DNA of 64,000 bases from Tuctoria greenei (taxonomy: Eukaryota; Streptophyta; Magnoliopsida; Poales; Poaceae). The notes under the pieces were generated by a model. The model saw only the letters and a list, made by a program, of their open reading frames with translations, ran no database searches and was not told where the DNA came from. The stretch is taken from positions 278,391,560-278,455,559 of the forward strand of contig JAYESD010000001.1 in NCBI GenBank assembly GCA_036927565.1, in the 5' to 3' direction. The first letter of the stretch is position 1; each line of letters begins with the position of its first letter. The translations under genes and the position numbers were made by a program. Shown in pieces: positions 22,841 through 35,077 of the stretch.

Positions 22841-24026
22841 GTAGTGTATGTTCTTACCTTTGTAAATGATTTATAATATAAATTAATGTTGTCATCTTAG
22901 TAATTATTAGAATTGCGCTATTTCAACTATAAACGTTGTTAAACCTGATAAAATCCTCGTAACACTGTGTTAAGCCATTATCGTTTGTAGGTTCTCGTTA
23001 CACCGTAGGATATTCGCGTAGTATTCTTTATTACTTGTTTTGTTTGTATGGTGTACTGTTATTGAATGTGCTTTTATATCTCTCTTTTGGTAGTTTATTC
23101 GTGATCTTGCTGCGATCGTGGTGCGACGTGAAGACTTGGAAGATCAGAAGTTCTACTCAGAAGACTGGGCAGCTTCATGATATAAAGAAAAGGCAAGTGC
23201 ACTTGACCACTTTGCACCGGTTAGGAAAATATTAATGATGTAGATAGAATTAGTTGCATGCAAGTCTTAAATTAAATCATATGTTAGGAAGTTTACTAGA
23301 TTTTTATATTATTTCTTATTGTTGGGTTTGGATGGTATTGTTGGGACTTGGGTATGTGTATATATGTTTAGCCCTACTGTCATTAGTTGGGTGGTAATGG
23401 TAACTTGACATAATACTATTAATATCATTTATTGGATGGTTATAATATATAGTAGATAGGAATCTGGACAGGCAGGATTGAGTGGTGGGTGCAGTACGCA
23501 TGAGACTCGGGTTCATTGTGTTGGCGTCTGTTCTAGATTCTAAGGACCGGTTCTTGGTGACTCACGACCAGGCATTATTGTGCCACCACAAAACGGTATG
23601 GAACAGCTTAGCTGATTAATTAGGTAATCTTTCAATGGGTATGGGCAACGTTCGGTGCGGGGAAGGGGTGGGGATTTACTGCTTTGGATCCACAAGGCTC
23701 AAAAGGGGACTGCCCGGGCGGAGGGATTTACTCCAGATATGTCGCGGTATGCGAAACCTTAGAGTGCTCGTACTTGTCGGGAGACCTTGTGTAAAGACTC
23801 TGTTGTGACCTTCTGACCGCACACCTACGGAAGTGTGTAATATGATCGACGGGTCACGGGCGTCAGAGAGGTTTTTGTCCACCTGGAGACAGGGGATGAA
23901 ATCACACTTGTGGGTAAAGTGGTACAAACTCTACAGAGTATAAAACTATTTAGATAGTCATGCTCACAGTCATGAGTGCGCTTAGTAGCACTGTCTTGAT
24001 TAGTTGGGATTGGATGGTTTGGTTGG

Positions 24027-24173
24027 GAGACAGGTGGTGTAACCAGATGAGTTGGTAGTCGGGTGGCTTAAACCGATGATTTTGGTAACCGGGTGGTATA
24101 ACCCGGTGAGTTGGCCGCCAGGTGGATATAACCTGGATGGATGGTGCGTCGAGTGGTGTAACCCGATGGTTTA
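24027..24173. repeat. 30-bp degenerate minisatellite
   Basis: About five units share the core GGTGGTxTAACCcGATG followed by TTGGT. Units are 29-31 bp and up to a third diverged. Confidence 0.7.
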
Positions 24174-24212
24174 TGCTATTATTGCATAGATGGATCATTC
24201 ACTTATTAAATA

Positions 24213-24292
24213 CTCCCTCCGTCTCAAAAAGTTTGTCGCTTTGTAGTTCAAAAATGAACTACAAAGCGACAACCTTTTCGGGACGGAGGGAG
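24213..24292. mobile_element. Stowaway MITE
   Basis: Eighty bp with ends CTCCCTCCGTC and GACGGAGGGAG, flanked by TA on both sides (24211-24212 and 24293-24294). The whole element folds into one nearly perfect hairpin around TTCAAAAATGAA. Confidence 0.92.
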
Positions 24293-24682
24293 TAGGATGC
24301 TAAGATAAACTTAAGGAATAAATGTTGCATATAGGTTTAACCTGTGTCAAGCTTTTCTTTTAGCCAGCCATGCACGTCATAATGTCCCACACTTGTGGAG
24401 TAAATTAGGTACTCATATTTGCTTGTTTCCTCTTTTCTTTGTACATATTATACTGCTCAGGTAAAAGATGATCAAGTGAAGATGGAGTCTAGAAGGTCGC
24501 ATTGCTGCCAGTCGATTTTTTATGTAGCGTGTCCTGCTTGTTTCTCACTTCCACTGTTGTTCCTAATTGTTTTAAGTTAATAATTATTGTTTTATTCGAT
24601 ATAGAACTGTTTACCACATTTTGTTATATATGTACGATCAAATTGATCTTGACATACATGCAAAAATAGAGCGTGATAAGAC

Positions 24683-25386
24683 TTGTCCGGTGGTTCTGCA
24701 TCTGCTGCACCAAGCCCTGCTGTGAGTCTCGGAAAGGTGCGCTTAGCGTCAATGGAGACCAACATTGATTTGCAGTCAACACCGGGGCATGCCCATTCAT
24801 CTGCACTTATGTGCAGAGCCCGGTGCTGTCCTTACCAGATCTCCGTGAAAATGCTCGTAGGACTGCTGAAGCAGACATGAACTCTGATACCACCACAGCT
24901 GATACTTACAAGACGAGGAGGCCACCACTGAAACTGGAGGTTCCCAGGAACCAGCTAAGGTGAACGATCTGTTCTGGGGGAGGTTCCCAGGAACCAGCTA
25001 AGGTGAACGATCTGTTCTGGGAGAGGTTCCTCACACAGGAAACCCCAAATTTCTTCCGTGTCGCCGAGGCCGACTCAGGAAGACAAGACGACCATTGTAA
25101 GAGAGAGCCTCCAGAAGATGTGAAGATAGCTGTAGACTGCAGCTGCCTCCATCACTGGGACGAGCTGATGGGGCACCTTGCTTCTGCAGAGAATGCCTTA
25201 TGTGACGCCGTCTGCGCTGAACAGATGATCCATGGTACATTTGTAACGAAACTGCACTGTAAATTATTGTTTAGATTAGAAACCCGGATAGTGCACCTAG
25301 CTTGCTCAGTCTTTATAGCATTTCCCACTGAAAAGTTGCCTGCTGGCTTCAGTACATTATGTCCTGTCTTGGAAGCAGTTTTGTAG
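24683..25386 (+). pseudogene. heat stress transcription factor A4-type, broken C-terminal exon
   Basis: Pieces in different frames resemble the C-terminal half of class A4 heat stress factors. They include a Ser/Ala-rich part (24683-24790), a segment with SPVLSLPDLRENARRTA (about 24817-24870) and the AHA activation motif VNDLFWERFLT (about 25003-25035). A tail ends in GHLASAENALCD (about 25168-25205). A frameshift lies near 24800-24815, and a 43-bp tandem duplication (24936-25021) breaks the frame again. The DNA-binding domain and oligomerisation region are absent. LTR-like sequence lies upstream to about 24460. From memory, rice HsfA4d (Spl7) is the neighbour of SnRK1A on chromosome 5, which fits. 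The intact part could lie beyond the transposons. Confidence 0.68.
24936..25021 (+). repeat. 43-bp tandem duplication in HSF remnant
   Basis: The block starting GGAGGTTCCCAGGAACCAGC occurs at 24936 and again at 24979, the two copies almost identical. It includes the codons of the AHA motif. Forty-three is not a multiple of three, so it shifts the frame. Confidence 0.9.
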
Positions 25387-26108
25387 AGCAAATGCAGGAT
25401 ATTATGTAAATCTTAGCTCTTCCTTTGCATCCTAGAAATACTAAAACAGCTTGCATATCAGAGGGTACTGACTTCTAATTGTGACAGACAATTGCTTTCT
25501 TTTCCCATGCATTTCCCCTTTTTTAAAAAAAAAATCATACCAAACATGCCACAAGGTCTCAAGTTTCTAATCCAGAGTTCAGTTAAGTCACTCCAAGCAA
25601 GAACTGTGTTGCCACCATAAATACATAAGCAATGGTGCTATCAAACCATGATTTCATTTCATATCAAGATTTCTCATTTCTGACATATACAAGTAAACAA
25701 CGAAGATCATCAAAAGTCAACACTGGCACTTAAACGGGAAACATCCATTTTAACGAGATTAAAGTCATTAAACACTAAACAGGAGACTTTCTTTTTGATG
25801 AGGTTATTATCGGTCCAGGTACCATGCCAGTACGATCATTATTAACAAGATAACACGTGGAATAAAGAAAATGTCTTATTCACATCTAATCAAAGAGGGT
25901 GGCCTCCGTCTTTGCCTGATACCTCTCCTTTAGGACCTTAGGTGATAACCATCTAAGTAAATCACGACAGCCTCTAATGTCTACATGCTCCAGGAATATA
26001 ATCTACTGGAGCACTATGGTCAATAACATAATATGTACGTCTCAAATGCAACTTAAAACTCCACCGGCTGCTTCAAAAATTGCACTTGGGAAGCCAACCA
26101 CGTCAGGA
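25387..26108. other. intergenic; probable 3' flank of SnRK1
   Basis: I see no coding sequence. The HSF remnant (plus) and SnRK1 (minus) point toward each other across this stretch, so the right half probably holds the SnRK1 3' UTR. No polyadenylation site could be fixed. Confidence 0.55.
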
Positions 26109-29100
26109 TCAGAGGACTCTCAGCTGAGTTAGAAAGGCAGAACACAGGTCCAGAAAGAGGAGCTGTGGTCCATTGACCCTTTGCAAATCGAGAAGGTACT
26201 TCTCATCCCTTGTTTTGTAAAGCTGCAGTTAGCAGAAATGTTTCAGCACCAAACATATTTTCCAAGTTGCCAACTTGAACAAAAAGCAAGAATCAGAATC
26301 TAGTATGAATAATGGGAGGTGTAGATTCCAATCACAAATATATTTTGTTCTAAAGAATATGTGAATATGCCAATAAGGTAGTACCTGCTAGCATAAATGA
26401 TTCAGCATGCAAATACAAACCTAACAAAATTATATATACTGCATAGTGATAGCACATAAAGGTGCAGTGCAAGGGCAAATCAATGTAGCATCGTTCACAG
26501 GTCGACATGGCAATAGAACCAGATTACATAGTAACTAGAAATTAGATCGTTAACATTCTGAATGATACTTCCGCAAGGAAAAAAAAAACATTCCAAATTA
26601 TACCTGTATTTCAAACTTCACTGTGTGGTTTGATTTTTCAATTAGGTCATCAGTTTGAATAATAGTAGACTCTGCACCAAAGCTATGGCCGTTATGCATC
26701 ATAGTCTCGAGATAGCCACTCCATCTGCATTTCATGTTATAGTGTCCAATCTTTTTCCAGCAAACATTTAGATCTTGCAGAGCTTTAAGCACTTCAGTTA
26801 TTATTTCTAGTGGATGAGCTCGAGACTGTTAAGACAAATAGAAATAGATGAATCAGGAAAAATTAGTTAAAGTAAAATTACAAGGTGACCTTCAAATGAA
26901 AGTTACCTGAAGACCGAGGGCCCATTTCCTTTCAGCTGCAAAATGTTGCCTCAAGCCAAACCCCGGAGATTCCATATGCCCATGCAGCCTAAGTTCAGCG
27001 GCTGAAGTTGGGGTTTCAGAAGTTACATGGGAGAAAGAAGAGTCCTGGAGGTCAAGAAAGAATATTAGCAAAGGAATTCAAGGGACCAATCAACAAATAG
27101 TTACTGCAAAAGAGAACAAATTTGGCATCACCATAGATTCTTGAAACTCAGCTCCAAGATAACCACTGGTTGTACGAAGCCTATTGTCCAAGAGTAAATA
27201 ATATGCAACTGTTGCCTGTATAACCAAAATACGTCATGACGACAACAACAACAACAATTGTGGTCATGATGATAAGAATCCCAATAAGAGCAACAAGGTA
27301 AAGCAAATACCTCATTTTGCAACCTTTTCTGCAGCGATTCAATTAAATGACTTTTGTCAAAACCCATCTTAATAACATCACTAAGTGTTTCCTCGTCAAA
27401 CTACAAAATGTGAAACCAAATTAGCAAAAGCAGAATATGGCTCCCAGCCCTGTACATCCAAATTAACACACAGGTGCAAACAGAAATTGACAAAATAGAT
27501 ATTCTATAAGAGCAAGATTCTCGAGGTAACTAATCCAAATCGTCAGGCTGATACAAATCATCAGCATACCTTTTTAACTTGTTGTGCAGTGTCTGGAGGC
27601 GGCACAGCCAAATAGCGTGGCAGTCTAATCTTGAACCATGCATGCTCACGAATTTCACGTATGGTGATCCTTTTCATAGGATCAACAACCAGCATTCTAG
27701 GAATAAAATCCCTCGCTGAAGGTGACAAATGACTAGGAAGGGTATATATCCCACCCTGCAATTACATATAGGAGTTCATGAATATATTAAGAAGAAACCA
27801 AATAGAAACAGCTTTAGATGAACTATGCGGATGCTGACTAACCTTTATTTTCTTAAAAAGGTTTGGAATATTCTCATCATCAAATGGAAGAGTACCACAA
27901 AGAAGAGCATAAAGAATAACTCCACAGCTCCAGACGTCAACTTCAGGGCCAGCATAAAGTTTACCAGATATGACCTAAACGATGAAGAAAAAATTGTGGT
28001 ATGCGCACGCGCCACATAACAAGCCATTAGAAATATGTAAATATTGAAGAATGCTTAAAGGTAAAGCATACTAGATGTACCTCAGGTGCTGCATAATTTG
28101 GGCTACCACAACTTGTTTTTAGAAAGTGGCCATCACGCATTACGTTACTTAAGCCAAAATCTGCAATCTTGACATTCCACTTTGAATCCAAAAGAATATT
28201 TTCTGGCTTCAGGTCACGGTGAACTATCATGTTTCTATGGCAATACTCAACACCAGATATGATCTATATACAAGTCAAGCAAGAAAAAAAATTATGGTAC
28301 CATGTTCAATAAACCCAATGAACACAAATAGTTGAATTTCTTAGCTACAGAAGTGTGATAACTTAAAAGACCAAATTGATCCTTTTTTTACCAGAACAGC
28401 ATATGCCAACATACTACAATTCGAACAACAGATTAAAACCATACTGTGGGATCTTTGGAACGAACTAAGGAACAGATATTACCTGCTGAAAAAAGCGGCG
28501 AGCTTCTTCTTCTTGCAGTTTTCCTTTCTCAACGATGTAATCAAACAACTCTCCATATTTAACATACTCCATAACAACATAAACATCGGTAGGTGTATCT
28601 ATCACCTCATAAAGACGTATAATATGCGGATGCATGAATAATCTCAGAATCTTGATTTCTCTCTTGACTGCAGGTACCAAAATGTAAGAGAATAAGATTG
28701 AGGATTAAATCAACCAATGCATTAATTTTTACACAAACATAAGGATCGGTTGATCCAAATTCGTACGTGCACAATATTGAAGCAATATTTGCACAAGCAA
28801 GGTAATACAGTTTATGGTTTACTCTAGAAATAAGAGCATGTGTCACCATCCAGTCATAGTACTCAAACATTCTACGATTTATGCTTGATGACATCCATTT
28901 CTTCTTTACGGAGGAACATGTAATAGCACCGGAGGATTCTTTTCTAGGGACTTCATCCCAAGATTCAAAGAATAAAAGCATTAAGCACAAACCTTTCTCT
29001 TCCATCTCCATGCTTCTAATCTTCCGGCGATTGAGGATTTTGATTGCCACCTTATGGCCAGTTAATATATGTTCTGCAATCTTGACTTTACCAAACGACC

Positions 29101-29167
29101 CAATCCCCAAGGTTTTGCCGATTCGATAGCCGCTCAAAGGGTTGACACCTCTGCCAGATCCCTCCAT
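26109..29167 (-). CDS. SnRK1A: SnRK1 catalytic alpha subunit (SNF1-related protein kinase)
   Basis: Ten coding exons, all with GT..AG borders: 29167-28993, 28667-28483, 28263-28081, 27974-27843, 27755-27570, 27400-27311, 27215-27132, 27044-26907, 26825-26604 and 26222-26109. They sum to 1,509 nt, 502 residues, full length for the family. The kinase domain is at about 14-266, with glycine loop GIGSFGKV (21-28), K43, HRD (H135-D137), DFG (155-157) and activation-loop T170 in LKTSCGSPNYAAPE. A UBA domain (about 285-325) and a KA1-like regulatory end follow. The protein is the alpha subunit of the AMPK/SNF1-type complex. It acts in nucleus and cytosol when energy is low and is switched on by phosphorylation of the loop threonine. 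The start is fixed by MEGSGRG, typical of grass SnRK1. Nothing suggests inactivation. Confidence 0.96.
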
Positions 29168-29973
29168 GGTGTACCTATATTATATCATAACCAAAGCATA
29201 TCATACTAGTAACTAGTTTAGAGGGTAATACTGAAACAGCCCAGAAACTATTATGAATTAAAAAAATGAACACTATAAAACTACAGTTCCTCTACATAAG
29301 TGGTCGGATCTAAAGCATTTAAGCATCAACAGTTTCACTTCAATCAAAGAAATAATGTAAACTTAAGCGGGCAGGTTGGATTGTTAATTCCTCAATTTAA
29401 TAGACAAAACTGATCCCTGTTGAATTGGCCTCTGGAAAGCGAAGGCGGTCGCCCCCACCTCACTCCGCCACACGCGCACGCCACACCCGAATTGGTAGCA
29501 CGCGATCCCACGGGCGAACGCGAGGCCCCGGATCCGGCGGAGCGGGAATCCCTTGCTCGACAGAGGTGGGGCAGGACAGAACTAAGCTTGCGCGCTCGAC
29601 CACCCAATCGGTGGCCAGAGATGGTGGAGGGAGTTAGGCCACGGAGGGTAAGAGGCGGAAGCGGAGAGGTGAGAGGACGGCCATACCTCACCGCGGTGGC
29701 GAGCTGGATCGCGCCCGCCCGAGCAGGCGGCGAGGGCGGAGGGTGGAGGGGACGCACCGCGGCGGATGCGAGGCGAGACCGGTGGAAGAGAGAGAGAGAG
29801 AGGAGCGACGCGCGCGAGAGAAATGGGTGTGGGTTCCCTTCGGGCCCACGCGGGGCGTTTGGTGCCGGGCGGGCCACGGGTGGCGGCGTTTTCGGGTTGG
29901 TGCGTGCGTGGGGGCGTCGCATTGGCCGCCGCGCTCAGTGTCACGCCATCACCCACTGCTTCGTTCGGACAAG
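29168..29973 (-). promoter_or_regulatory. SnRK1 leader, probable 5' UTR intron and promoter
   Basis: The sequence just before the ATG allows an acceptor (AG at 29175-29176 on the minus strand). A GTATGG donor at 29685-29686 follows a CT-rich, GC-rich leader containing a (CT)n run at about 29787-29803. A 5' UTR intron of about 0.5 kb is therefore likely. The promoter would lie between about 29810 and 29973, where the transposon stack begins. Long open frames here on both strands are composition effects. Confidence 0.55.
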
Positions 29974-30100
29974 GGGTGTGTTTGCATTGCTGCATCAAAA
30001 TTTAGTAGTTGACCATAAAATATGATAGTATTTGGATTGAAGTCAGACAAGTCAATGGACTAATATGTTGTGCTAGTTCATTTTCTTTACCAATGTTGAT

Positions 30101-30356
30101 TGTTATTGCCTCCATGCAGCTCCTTGCACGTACGACTGCTTCAGCGAGTCTTCTACCGATTCCTCCGCCACACCAACGGACGAGCCATGGCGGCCGCACA
30201 CATTCCACGTCCGTACTCCACATTGCGCTCGTCTGGCAACAGACTCGCTCACTGCAGTACTAGATACACATAGTTCTTTTAGCACCCGCATATACCTCAT
30301 CTATTTATGTACCTGCTCAATGATCAATACAGTCTTCTATTATACATCTCTCTACA
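30101..30356 (+). repeat. 5' LTR of old Copia element
   Basis: 256 bp, TGTTATTGCC to CTCTCTACA. It is followed directly by TGGTATCAGGGG. Confidence 0.92.
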
Positions 30357-30368
30357 TGGTATCAGGGG
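30357..30368 (+). promoter_or_regulatory. primer binding site, old Copia
   Basis: TGGTATCAGGGG differs by one base from the usual initiator tRNA-Met complement TGGTATCAGAGC and abuts the LTR. Confidence 0.85.
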
Positions 30369-30499
30369 TCCCCTAGCGATCCATCTTCCTTGCTTCCGCC
30401 ATCATAGAGTTTAATCTAATATACTCTCCCACCTCTAAATCCTCACACTCCTCTCGAACCGGCAATGTTGATGACAGCGTCTGGCGATCTTCTACATTC

Positions 30500-31305
30500 G
30501 TGGCTGATACCCTTCAAACCATGAGTATCAGGTCCCACATACCTGTGCTCCTTGATATCAACAAACCAAACTACTCCGAATGGAGGATGTTTTTCAATTT
30601 GGCGCTCGGCAAGTTCGGCATCGACAACCACGTCCTCGCCGCCACTTCGCTGCTTCATCGTGACGTCGATTGGCAACACATCGATCAGTGCATTGTCAAT
30701 TGGGTATTCGCAACATGTTCATTCGAGGTGCTGCAGCTGGTGCGCCAGTGAAAGACCGACGCATTCTCCCTCTGGCGCGCGGTTAAGGGGCTCTTCCACG
30801 GCAACGAACTTCAGCGAGTTGTATTTTATGAGGCTGAGTTCTGCAATTTGTGACAGAGAGATCTGTCAATTTCGGATTATTGTGCCAAACTCAAAGCCCT
30901 AGCCGACAATCTCCAAAAAGTGGGACAACATGTATCTGAATCAAGTTAGGTACTCAACCTTCTCCGAGGAATTAATCCGAAATATCGAAACACGATCTCG
31001 ATGATCACATCGAGGCAGCCGCCACATACCTTCTTAAGTGCTCATTCTCACCTCCTCATATAGGAACTCTTCGACACTCAAAGGGCAGCAACGGCAGCAA
31101 ATCAAGCATTGTTTGCCTCTAACGGTGGAGCCTCCTCCAACAGTACCACGGGCAACACCAACAACAGCTCCAACATTGATTCGTCTTCAGGCACAGAGAG
31201 AGGCCATGGTCGTGGACGAGGTCGTGGCCGCGGCAACAACAGTACACATAACAACGCCACTGGGTCCGGTCGAGGCTCACAGAACAGCCAAGGCAATGTT
31301 TCCTA
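30500..31305 (+). pseudogene. Copia gag remnant
   Basis: Starts near ATG 30500. The UBN2-type gag fold is recognisable (NYSEWRMFFNLALGKFG, about 30564-30615, and SDYCAKLKALADNLQ near 30863-30907). In-frame stops occur at 30749-30751 and 30851-30853, with more beyond. The distal part is Gly/Arg/Asn-rich (GHGRGRGRGRG) with no CCHC knuckle. Confidence 0.8.
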
Positions 31306-31333
31306 GCGACTGAACTTTAACCCCTGGACGGGC

Positions 31334-34328
31334 ATGGTTCAGGCATGGCCGATGCCTTTCCGAGCCCCGAGAGCCGGTGTTCTTGGACCTCACCCTGGGT
31401 TCAATCAGCAGCAAGCCATGTTCGCTGTCCCGGGGTCCGGCCACATGACGAACTCCAAAGCTGTCGCGCCCACTACTCCTGCTACATCACCATGGGATAA
31501 TCAGGCGCTCCTCGCTACTCTCAATCAAGCCGTCGTTGCTCCACAATCCACGTCGGATTGCTTTGTGGATTCAGGTGCCTCCTCCCATATGTCTTGTACA
31601 ACATCTCTTCCTCCATCCACTTACACCTTCCCACATTATTCTTCCATTACAGTCAAAAATGGAGCAGATCTTCCTATTAACACTGTCGCACACTCTTCTA
31701 TTCCCACTAATTGCAATCCTCTGTTACTGCATAATATTCTAGTGTCCCCTAATCTTGTTCAGAACCTTATTTCCGTATGAAAGTTAACCCGTGACAATAA
31801 TGTTTCCGTTGAATTTGATCCATATGTTTTTTCTATCAAGGATCTTCGAACCAGACAAGAGATGTTCCAATGTAATAGTGATGGTGATCTTTATCCCCTT
31901 TGATTTACACCACACACGGCTCTTCATGCAACAGCAACCTCCATCGACATTTGGCATCAGCGACTTGGACACCCCGGGCATCAAAGTCTTTGTCAAGCAT
32001 TACAATATTTTCCATTTACTTGCAATAAGAGTTCCTCACATCTTTGCCATGCATGTCAACTTGGCAAACATGTGCGCCTTTCGTTCGCTTCCTCACAGAC
32101 TATTAGCTATTTTCCTTTTCAATTGTTGCATGCCGATGTATGGAATTCTCCAGTTCTTAGCATCTCCGGTTATCAATTTTATTTAGTTATTCTTGATGAG
32201 TACACTCATTATACATGGACCTTTCCCTTGCAGCATAAAGGGCAGGTTCTTTACACACTCATATCTTTCCATTCATACATCGCCACCCAATTTAGACTAC
32301 CAATCCTAGCCTTACAATCTGATAATGGGCGTGAATTCGACAACCACGCCCTGAGATCCTTCTTTTCCTCACGTAGCATTCATTTCTGATTTACCTGTCC
32401 CTACACATCTCCACAAAACGGTAAGGCCGAGCGTATTCTCCGCACACTAAATGACCCCACACGTACCATGCTCATACATTCCCAACATACTTAATTAACT
32501 GGAGACCTTGTCGAGCTACAGGTACAATGACTCCGTTCTAGCTGCTATTAGAAGTGCCTCCGACATATGAGCATCTCAAAGTATTCGGCTTCCTGTGTTA
32601 TCCGAACATGGCATCCACATCAGCAAAAAAATTGTGCCCAAGATCTGCGGCTTGCATTTTCCTAGGCTACCCAGACGACCACAAAGGATACAGGTGCTTC
32701 AATATTCATACTCACAAGGTTATCACTTTCTGACATGTTGTATTTGATGAGCAAGTTTTTCCATTCGCCAACATCGCTGAAATACCTGCCTCAACGTCCT
32801 CTCCAAAGCAACGAACCAGCGTTTCCTTTCTGCATGGACGCGCACGCCCCAACCAACACAGCGCCTCCACCTCGCATGCATCGCACTACCGTGAGATCTC
32901 CACCAGCCAATCCATGCAGCCCACCAAATCGCATGCATGCCGATCCGCAAATCACTCCACCATCCAATCACAGGTTCCCCTCCCCACCACCTACCAATGC
33001 AGGACTGACACCCATCACACCACCACCTACAACCCGGCGCTGCCACCTGTCGCATCCCAACAAACCGCCCATGCACGTTGCTCGCAATCACCAGGATCAC
33101 ATGTACAACAACAAACTTTGGCCTCATCATCCCCACCTACATCGGATCACAACCCATCATCTACGCCCAGACAACAAATCACTCCCCCACATCAAAACAC
33201 ACACCACATGCTAACACGCTCAAAAGGCTGGCACATTCTTTCCTAACCTATAATATGCCCTAGTAGCTGCCACAACCGCACATGAGATTTCTCCAGTTCC
33301 AAAATATGTACAGACCGCCCTCAAAGACCTCATTGACTCCAGGCAATGCAAGCCGAATATGATGCTCTTATAGCGAAAAAGACTTGGACTCTGGTACAAC
33401 AGCCACCAAATGCAAATATTGTTACAGGCAAATGGGTATTCAAACATAAATTCCAACTAGATGGCACGTTCGACAAATACAAAGCGAGATGGGTTGTTCG
33501 TGGTTTTCATCAGCGAGAAGGTATTGACTTCAGTGAAACTTTCACGCCGGTCATCAAACTGACCACCATCCGCACAGTTCTCACAATTGCAGCTACTCGT
33601 CACTGGTCAGTCCATCAATTGGATGTATCCAATGCTTTTTTACACGGTCATCTTCAGGAACAAGTATATTGCTCTCAACCTACTGGTTTCGTGGATCCTT
33701 CTATGACAGATGCGGCATGTCTCTTGTCCAAATCCTTATACGGATTAAAACAAGCGCCGCGGGCTTGGTTTTCCAGATTTCATAATTTTGCCATCAAGAT
33801 TGGACTTCGGCCAACATGATCAGACTCTTCATTGTTCGTGTATCATCACGGTCAGGACACAACCTATCTTCTTCTTTATGTCGATGATATAATCTTGACG
33901 GCATCTTCAGTTCAGCTACTACAGAGAATCACTCAACAACTTCAGTCTGAATTTGGTATCAAAGACTTGGGTGATCTCCAATATTTCTTGGGGGTTGATA
34001 TTCAGCGCACTTCTGATGGATTTTTTCTAAGTCAACAAACGTATGCAGAAGAGGTTCTTGAGAGGGCCGGCATGAGTAATTGCAAACCGGTCTTTACACC
34101 TGTGGACACCAAAGGCGAGATACCATCTTGGGCCGACACTCCCATTTACACATGCATCTGAATATTGACAGATGGTCGACGCACTGCAATATCTAACTGT
34201 GACTCAACCGAATATCTCTTATGCAGTGCAACAAATATGTCTACACATGCAAAACCCCCCATGATCTCCATCTCACATTACTGAAGAGGATACTCCGGTA
34301 TATTAGAGGTACAATATCACTGGGACTT
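31334..34328 (+). pseudogene. Copia pol remnant: protease, integrase, reverse transcriptase
   Basis: Protease motif FVDSGASSHM (about 31562-31591), then GAG-pre-integrase (WHQRLGHPG) and an integrase core with DVWNSP, LQSDNGREF (near 32320) and SPQNGKAE. A long Pro/His-rich linker (32730-33240) follows, then reverse transcriptase (33346-34161) with KARWVVRGFHQ, QLDVSNAFLHGH, YGLKQAPRAW and the catalytic YVDD (near 33880). Stops include 31778-31780 and 33817-33819, plus several frame changes in the integrase. The RNase H part is cut off at 34328 by the nested element and resumes at 46468. Confidence 0.9.
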
Positions 34329-34640
34329 TGAAAGCATCTAGGCCCCATGAGGTACGGTTTCGGTGATTAATGACAACCATTCGATATTACTAATGAATTT
34401 GTGAATGCAAGGTCTCAATGACACTCAATCAAATGAAATCAAAATTACATTGGAGACTCATATAAAATCAACAAATGAGATCAAATCAAAACATATGATG
34501 ACAAGAAGTGAAAGCTCTAACTTGATATCATTCCATGCTTGAAGACAATCAAAACAACATTTCCAACAAGTGTCAAGAGGTCACAAGTTCAAAATTCCAA
34601 AAGAACAACTCAAAACAACTCGAAGTCAACAAGTTGAATA

Positions 34641-35013
34641 CACCGGATCAACCGACGTTATATGAGTTGACTACATCGGTCAAGTTAGTTCTATTAAAGA
34701 AGAAGACCTCAGACAAATGCACTCACCGGATCATCCGATGTGAGTGGCTCAGTGACATCGGTCCATAATCACAGATTGCAATACCATTGGACCAAGTGAA
34801 GCACCGGATCATCCGATGTGCAGAAAACATACATCGGTCGATCACTCCAGTGAGCCTCAAGATCAAGCAAAATTCTGGAGGAAGAGCCACAGGATCATCC
34901 GATGAGAAGACAGATCAACATCGGTCTAACAACGGTCATATCTGACACAATGACATCAGCTAATTTGGCTTTGACCGATGTTAACAGAAGGGGAGACATC
35001 GGATCATCCGGTG
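34641..35013. repeat. palindromic CACCGGATCATCCGATG array in U3
   Basis: Full copies lie at 34724-34740, 34802-34818, 34888-34904 and 34996-35013, with a variant at 34641-34657. Half sites ACATCGGTC lie between them (34672, 34755, 34831 and about 34917). All are upstream of the TATA-like box, so they may be transcription-factor sites. Confidence 0.8.
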
Positions 35014-35069
35014 TTCGCAGACAAGTGATGTCAGCCTACTTTTCCAACGGCTATCTCGTGGAGGCTGGC

Positions 35070-35077
35070 TATTTATA
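35070..35077 (+). promoter_or_regulatory. TATA-like box of SIRE LTR
   Basis: TATTTATA between the palindrome array and the presumed transcribed R region. This is the best U3 core-promoter candidate. Confidence 0.6.

Larger units (their letters stand above)
14525..22846 (+). mobile_element. CACTA (En/Spm) transposon, full length
   Basis: It starts CACTACAGGAA at 14525 and ends TTCCTGTAGTG at 22846, giving an inverted repeat of about 13 bp. It is flanked on both sides by TAT (14522-14524 and 22847-22849), the 3-bp duplication expected for CACTA elements. Length is 8,322 bp. It carries a TNP2-type transposase remnant (15728-19240) and a second En/Spm gene remnant (19354-22132), both on the plus strand. 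Subterminal repeats with CGTCGG and CCTTAAAGG words lie at both ends. Stops and frameshifts make it non-autonomous today. Confidence 0.95.
22847..24460. other. LTR-retrotransposon-derived sequence, right of CACTA
   Basis: No coding potential. The style matches the 13-kb part of the upstream Tekay-like LTR ('actcacgaccaggc..', 'gtcatgctcacagtcatgag..'), so it is probably a fragment of a related LTR. I cannot place its ends. It contains a minisatellite (24027-24173) and a Stowaway MITE (24213-24292). Confidence 0.5.

Noticed and set aside
15205..24173. CRISPR-like arrays
   Set aside because: The repeats are tandem minisatellites without spacers, and the DNA is plant nuclear.
28607..28990. Open reading beyond the first SnRK1 exon
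   Set aside because: The reading continues into the first intron; the conserved protein resumes only at 28667 after an AG.
29392..30025. Long open frames on both strands upstream of SnRK1
   Set aside because: They overlap on opposite strands, are Arg/Pro/Gly-rich and lack any domain. GC-rich promoter and leader sequence explains them.
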